Source of the DNA: Actinomycetota bacterium
GTDB taxonomy: Bacteria; Actinomycetota; Thermoleophilia; UBA2241
Assembly: GCA_003164655.1 (NCBI GenBank)
Contig: PLTW01000234.1
Location: 8,909-15,936, forward strand
Direction of reading: 5' to 3'
DNA length: 7,028 bases
In this document: positions 4,668 through 7,028 of the stretch, one piece after another
Numbering within the stretch: the stretch's first letter is position 1
Layout of the letters: the number at the start of each line of letters is the position of its first letter
Notes under the pieces: model-generated
The model's input: the letters and a program-made list of their open reading frames with translations, nothing else
Told to the model about the DNA's origin: nothing
The model's database searches: none
Made by a program: the position numbers and the translations under genes

Positions 4668-6380
4668 ATGCCCAGCAGCGCCGACCCCACGCCCGCCGCC
4701 AGCGCGGGCGCCGGCGCGGTGGCGAGCGCCGCGGCGCTGCCGCTCAAGCTCATCCTGGTGGCGCTCTGCCTGGCGCAGTTCATCAATGCCTACGACACCA
4801 CGGCCATGAACGTCGCCGTGACGTCGGTGGTGAAGAGCCTGGGCACGACCGTGTCGGGCGTGCAGTCGGCGCTCGTCCTCTACTCGCTGATCATGGCCGC
4901 CTTCATGCTGATCGGCGGCAAGCTCGGCGACATCTGGGGGCGCCGTACCGCCTTTCTGATCGGCGTCGCCATGTACGGCTGCGGCGCCTTCATCACGGCG
5001 CTGAGCCCCAGTCTGCCGGTGATGATGTTCGGCTGGTCACTGCTCGAGGGCCTCGGCTCGGCCCTCATGATCCCGGCCATCTACTCGATCGTCGGCACGA
5101 TCTTCCCGGCCGGCAAGGTGCGCATCTCCGCCTTTGCCGCGGTGGGTGCCATGGCCGCCATGGGTGCCGCTCTGGGGCCGCTGGTCTGCGGCTTTCTGAC
5201 GACCTTCGCGAGCTGGCGCTACTCGTTTGCCATGGAGGTCTGCGTCGTCATCGTCACTCTGCTTCTGGCGCACCGCATCAAGGTGCCCCGCAAAACGCGC
5301 GCCAAGGTCAAGCTCGACGGCGTCGGCGCGGTGCTCCAGGCGCTGGGCCTGGCGATCATCGTGCTCGGCGTGCTGCAGGCCAGCAGGTACGGCTGGGTCG
5401 CCGCCCGCGTGCCGGTAGTGGCCTTCAAGCACGCGCTCATCGCCCAGGGCGGCGTCTCGCCGGTGATCCCGTTCGTCGTCGTCGGGGCGCTGTTGCTGGT
5501 CGCCTTCGGGCTCTGGGAGCGGCACATGCTCAAGGCCGGCAAGGAGGCGCTCCTCGACGTGCGCATGTTCGGGCAGCGCGCCGTCCTGTTCGGCCTGCTC
5601 GGCATTCTCGCCCTCATGTTCATGCAGGCCGGCTTTCTGTTCGTGGGGCCGGTGTTCATGCAGATCGCGCTCGGCTACTCGGCCTTCCACAGCGGCCTGC
5701 TGATCCTGCCCATGACGATCGCCATCATCATCGTCGCGATGCGTGTGAGCCGGCTCACCCAGATCGTCGCGCCCAGGCTGCTGGTGCAGATCGGCATGCT
5801 GGCCTTCTCGGCCGGCATCCTGCTGGTGGCCACCGAGCTCAAGGCCAGCGTCGACCAGTGGGCCTTTCTGCCCGGCATGATCGTCGCCGGCATCGGCATC
5901 GGCCTGGTGAACGCGCCCCTCATGAACATCACGCAGGGCGCCGTCGCGGCCGCCGAGCAGAGCGAGATCTCGGGCCTCTCGCGCGCCGTGAGCAGTCTCG
6001 GCGGCGCCTTCGGCACCGCCGTCGCCGGCGCCGTACTCATGGCCACGCTCATCGGCTCGCTGTCGGCCCAGGTCGAACACTTCTCGGGGATCCCCACGAG
6101 CGACAAGGCCAGGGTCGTGAGCGCTCTGCGCAAAGACGCGCAAACGGTGAGCAACGCCCAGGCTACAGCGTATCTGCGCGGCAAGGGCGAGCCGGCGCCG
6201 CTGGTGGCTCAGTTCGTGCAGTTCAACCAGAACGCCCGCAACGACGGATTGCAGAAAGCGCTACTGGCCATCGGCGTCATCGGCCTGCTGGGCTTCGTCG
6301 TGAGCTGCTTCCTGCCGGGCGGCAGAACCAGGGCCCCCGCAAAAGAAGAGGACGCCGAGCCCGCCGCGGCCTCGGCATAG
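4668..6380 (+). CDS. MFS transporter, DHA2 (14-helix) drug:H+ antiporter type
   Basis: A 570-residue inner-membrane permease with about 14 hydrophobic segments, starting near residue 25. Major facilitator signatures are in order: DTTAMNVA (43-50) in helix 1; motif A GGKLGDIWGRR (83-93) in the loop between helices 2 and 3; and the antiporter motif C region GAALGPLVCGFL (167-178), followed by SWRYSF at 182-187. The size, the two central helices around 218-285, and a long polar segment (about 466-528) before the last helix fit DHA2 family exporters such as EmrB-type proteins. Proton-driven efflux of toxic or lipophilic compounds is the family role, but the substrate cannot be predicted. ATG 4668 follows GGAGGG (4659-4664). 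The frame immediately upstream is closed by TGA at 4626. The N-terminus (1-24) is an Ala/Pro-rich cytosolic tail, and the C-terminus is acidic and Ala-rich. No EmrA-like membrane-fusion partner is adjacent; the next gene is convergent. Confidence 0.93.
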   Translation: MPSSADPTPAASAGAGAVASAAALPLKLILVALCLAQFINAYDTTAMNVAVTSVVKSLGTTVSGVQSALVLYSLIMAAFMLIGGKLGDIWGRRTAFLIGVAMYGCGAFITALSPSLPVMMFGWSLLEGLGSALMIPAIYSIVGTIFPAGKVRISAFAAVGAMAAMGAALGPLVCGFLTTFASWRYSFAMEVCVVIVTLLLAHRIKVPRKTRAKVKLDGVGAVLQALGLAIIVLGVLQASRYGWVAARVPVVAFKHALIAQGGVSPVIPFVVVGALLLVAFGLWERHMLKAGKEALLDVRMFGQRAVLFGLLGILALMFMQAGFLFVGPVFMQIALGYSAFHSGLLILPMTIAIIIVAMRVSRLTQIVAPRLLVQIGMLAFSAGILLVATELKASVDQWAFLPGMIVAGIGIGLVNAPLMNITQGAVAAAEQSEISGLSRAVSSLGGAFGTAVAGAVLMATLIGSLSAQVEHFSGIPTSDKARVVSALRKDAQTVSNAQATAYLRGKGEPAPLVAQFVQFNQNARNDGLQKALLAIGVIGLLGFVVSCFLPGGRTRAPAKEEDAEPAAASA

Positions 6381-6402
6381 GTTCGCTGGGGGGCGGTGTG
6401 TC

Positions 6403-6921
6403 TTACAGGTCGGCTTCGCCCGGGCCGGCCGTGAGGCGGCGCGCGGCGGCCCTGGCTCGGGCACGTTCCATGATCGCCGGCGAGGTGAGTATGCCGGCGA
6501 CCATGGCCGAGGCGAGACCGGTCGGCACGAGCAGGACGCCGGAGAGCGTGGCCATGTACAGGCCCAGACCGGGCCGCAGCGGCTCCCAGATGTTCCGGCC
6601 CGCCGAGAAGCAGACCAGCGTGATGCCGAGGCCCGCCAGACCGACGGCCAGGCAGGGCAGGACCGAAAGCCGGACCGGGCGCCTGGCGACCATCATCAGG
6701 CCGACGAGCACAACCAGTACGGCCAGGCCGAGCACCGGCGCGCCCCACGACGTGGCCAGCGCGGACTTGACGCCGGGCGCGGCGCGCAGGCTCAGATTGA
6801 CGTCGTGGCCCGTGAAGACATTGGCCCAGGGCAGAAAGACGGCGACCGCGACGGCGACGCCGAGCACCAGCGTGACCACGCCGTCGCCCAGCCAGTCTGT
6901 GCGCGAGAACACGTGCCTCAA
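6403..6921 (-). CDS. Four-helix membrane protein of unknown function
   Basis: About 172 residues with four hydrophobic segments (approximately 14-33, 60-79, 86-105 and 118-145). The first helix ends in FLPWANVF, and a conserved-looking GLGLYMATLSGVLL begins the fourth. The loop after helix 1 (about 35-59) is polar and likely extracytoplasmic. The C-terminus (148-172) is Arg-rich, so cytosolic. I do not recognise a named family. The arrangement resembles small uncharacterised membrane proteins of high-GC bacteria with a PW motif after helix 1. The start is uncertain: TTG at 6921 has GGGAGAGG (6935-6928) six bases upstream and is preferred; GTG at 6912 is possible; TTG at 6942 has no good site. 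The frame is also open to the window edge, but that part is Arg-rich and reads less like coding sequence than the alternative frame. It converges on the MFS gene with a 22-bp gap. Confidence 0.75.
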   Translation of the reverse strand: MRHVFSRTDWLGDGVVTLVLGVAVAVAVFLPWANVFTGHDVNLSLRAAPGVKSALATSWGAPVLGLAVLVVLVGLMMVARRPVRLSVLPCLAVGLAGLGITLVCFSAGRNIWEPLRPGLGLYMATLSGVLLVPTGLASAMVAGILTSPAIMERARARAAARRLTAGPGEADL

Positions 6922-6938
6922 GATGAACCTCTCCCTGC

Positions 6939-7028
6939 TCAACGCCGCCCGTACGGCCTGATGCAGGTATCGGCGGCGACGCCCAACGACGTGAGCCGGT
7001 CGGCGGCGCGGCGCGCTGTGACCTGAAC
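6939..7028 (-). CDS. C-terminal end of an upstream gene (partial, runs off right edge)
   Basis: From the window edge a minus-strand frame encodes 29 residues (reading VQVTARRAADRLTSLGVAAD and nine more) to TGA at 6941-6939. Of its 29 sense codons, 25 end in G or C, better than the competing frames. It would end 17 bp before the TTG start of the membrane protein, as expected for an operon. The fragment is too short to identify, and chance cannot be excluded. Confidence 0.4.
   Translation of the reverse strand, partial: VQVTARRAADRLTSLGVAADTCIRPYGRR

Noticed and set aside
6403..6748. Other frames over the four-helix protein gene (6209-6748 and 6261-6464, minus)
   Set aside because: The products are Pro/Arg/Gly-rich without helices. 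They overlap the MFS gene end and the better-supported membrane protein.
4391..6961. 856-codon plus-strand open frame
   Set aside because: It overlaps the whole MFS gene in another frame, is extremely Arg-rich, and shows no motif. Long shadows are normal at this GC content.

Overview
The window is very GC-rich bacterial chromosomal DNA (roughly 68-70% G+C by eye; nearly all codons in the real frames end in G or C). The two encoded tRNAs carry genomic CCA ends. I cannot fix the taxon: a tRNA-Ser(GCU)/tRNA-Arg(ACG) pair in such DNA fits high-GC groups such as Actinomycetota (Thermoleophilia-like) or Rokubacteria/Methylomirabilota. No plasmid, phage, insertion-sequence or CRISPR signature is visible. 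Four of the five complete proteins probably start at GTG or TTG, with purine-rich Shine-Dalgarno sequences in front.

Layout from left to right. (1) Positions 1-60 hold the last 19 codons of a plus-strand gene, whose stop overlaps the stop of a convergent M20 metallopeptidase (57-1427, minus). (2) The peptidase promoter region holds three 32-bp tandem repeats, two of them with perfect dyad symmetry, placed between it and a tRNA pair. (3) tRNA-Ser(GCU) (1617-1709) and tRNA-Arg(ACG) (1755-1832) point right, and each has a near-identical TGCGGTATA(G/C)T box 11-12 nt upstream. (4) About 300 bp without a gene lead to a strong intrinsic terminator that sits just in front of an NYN-domain (PIN-like nuclease) gene (2138-2779, plus). 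(5) A monovalent cation:proton antiporter of the KefB/CPA2-like fold (2996-4351, minus) is followed by an unusual in-frame open extension beyond its TGA. (6) A 316-bp divergent intergenic region separates it from a 14-helix DHA2-type drug-exporter-like MFS permease (4668-6380, plus). (7) A four-helix membrane protein of unknown function (6403-6921, minus) converges on the permease. An upstream gene probably ends at 6939.

The genes do not form one evident pathway. This looks like an ordinary housekeeping/transport neighbourhood of mostly single-gene units in alternating orientation. I see no convincing new multi-gene system. The points most worth checking are regulatory: the triple dyad repeat at the peptidase promoter, the terminator in the nyn leader, and the open extension after the antiporter stop.
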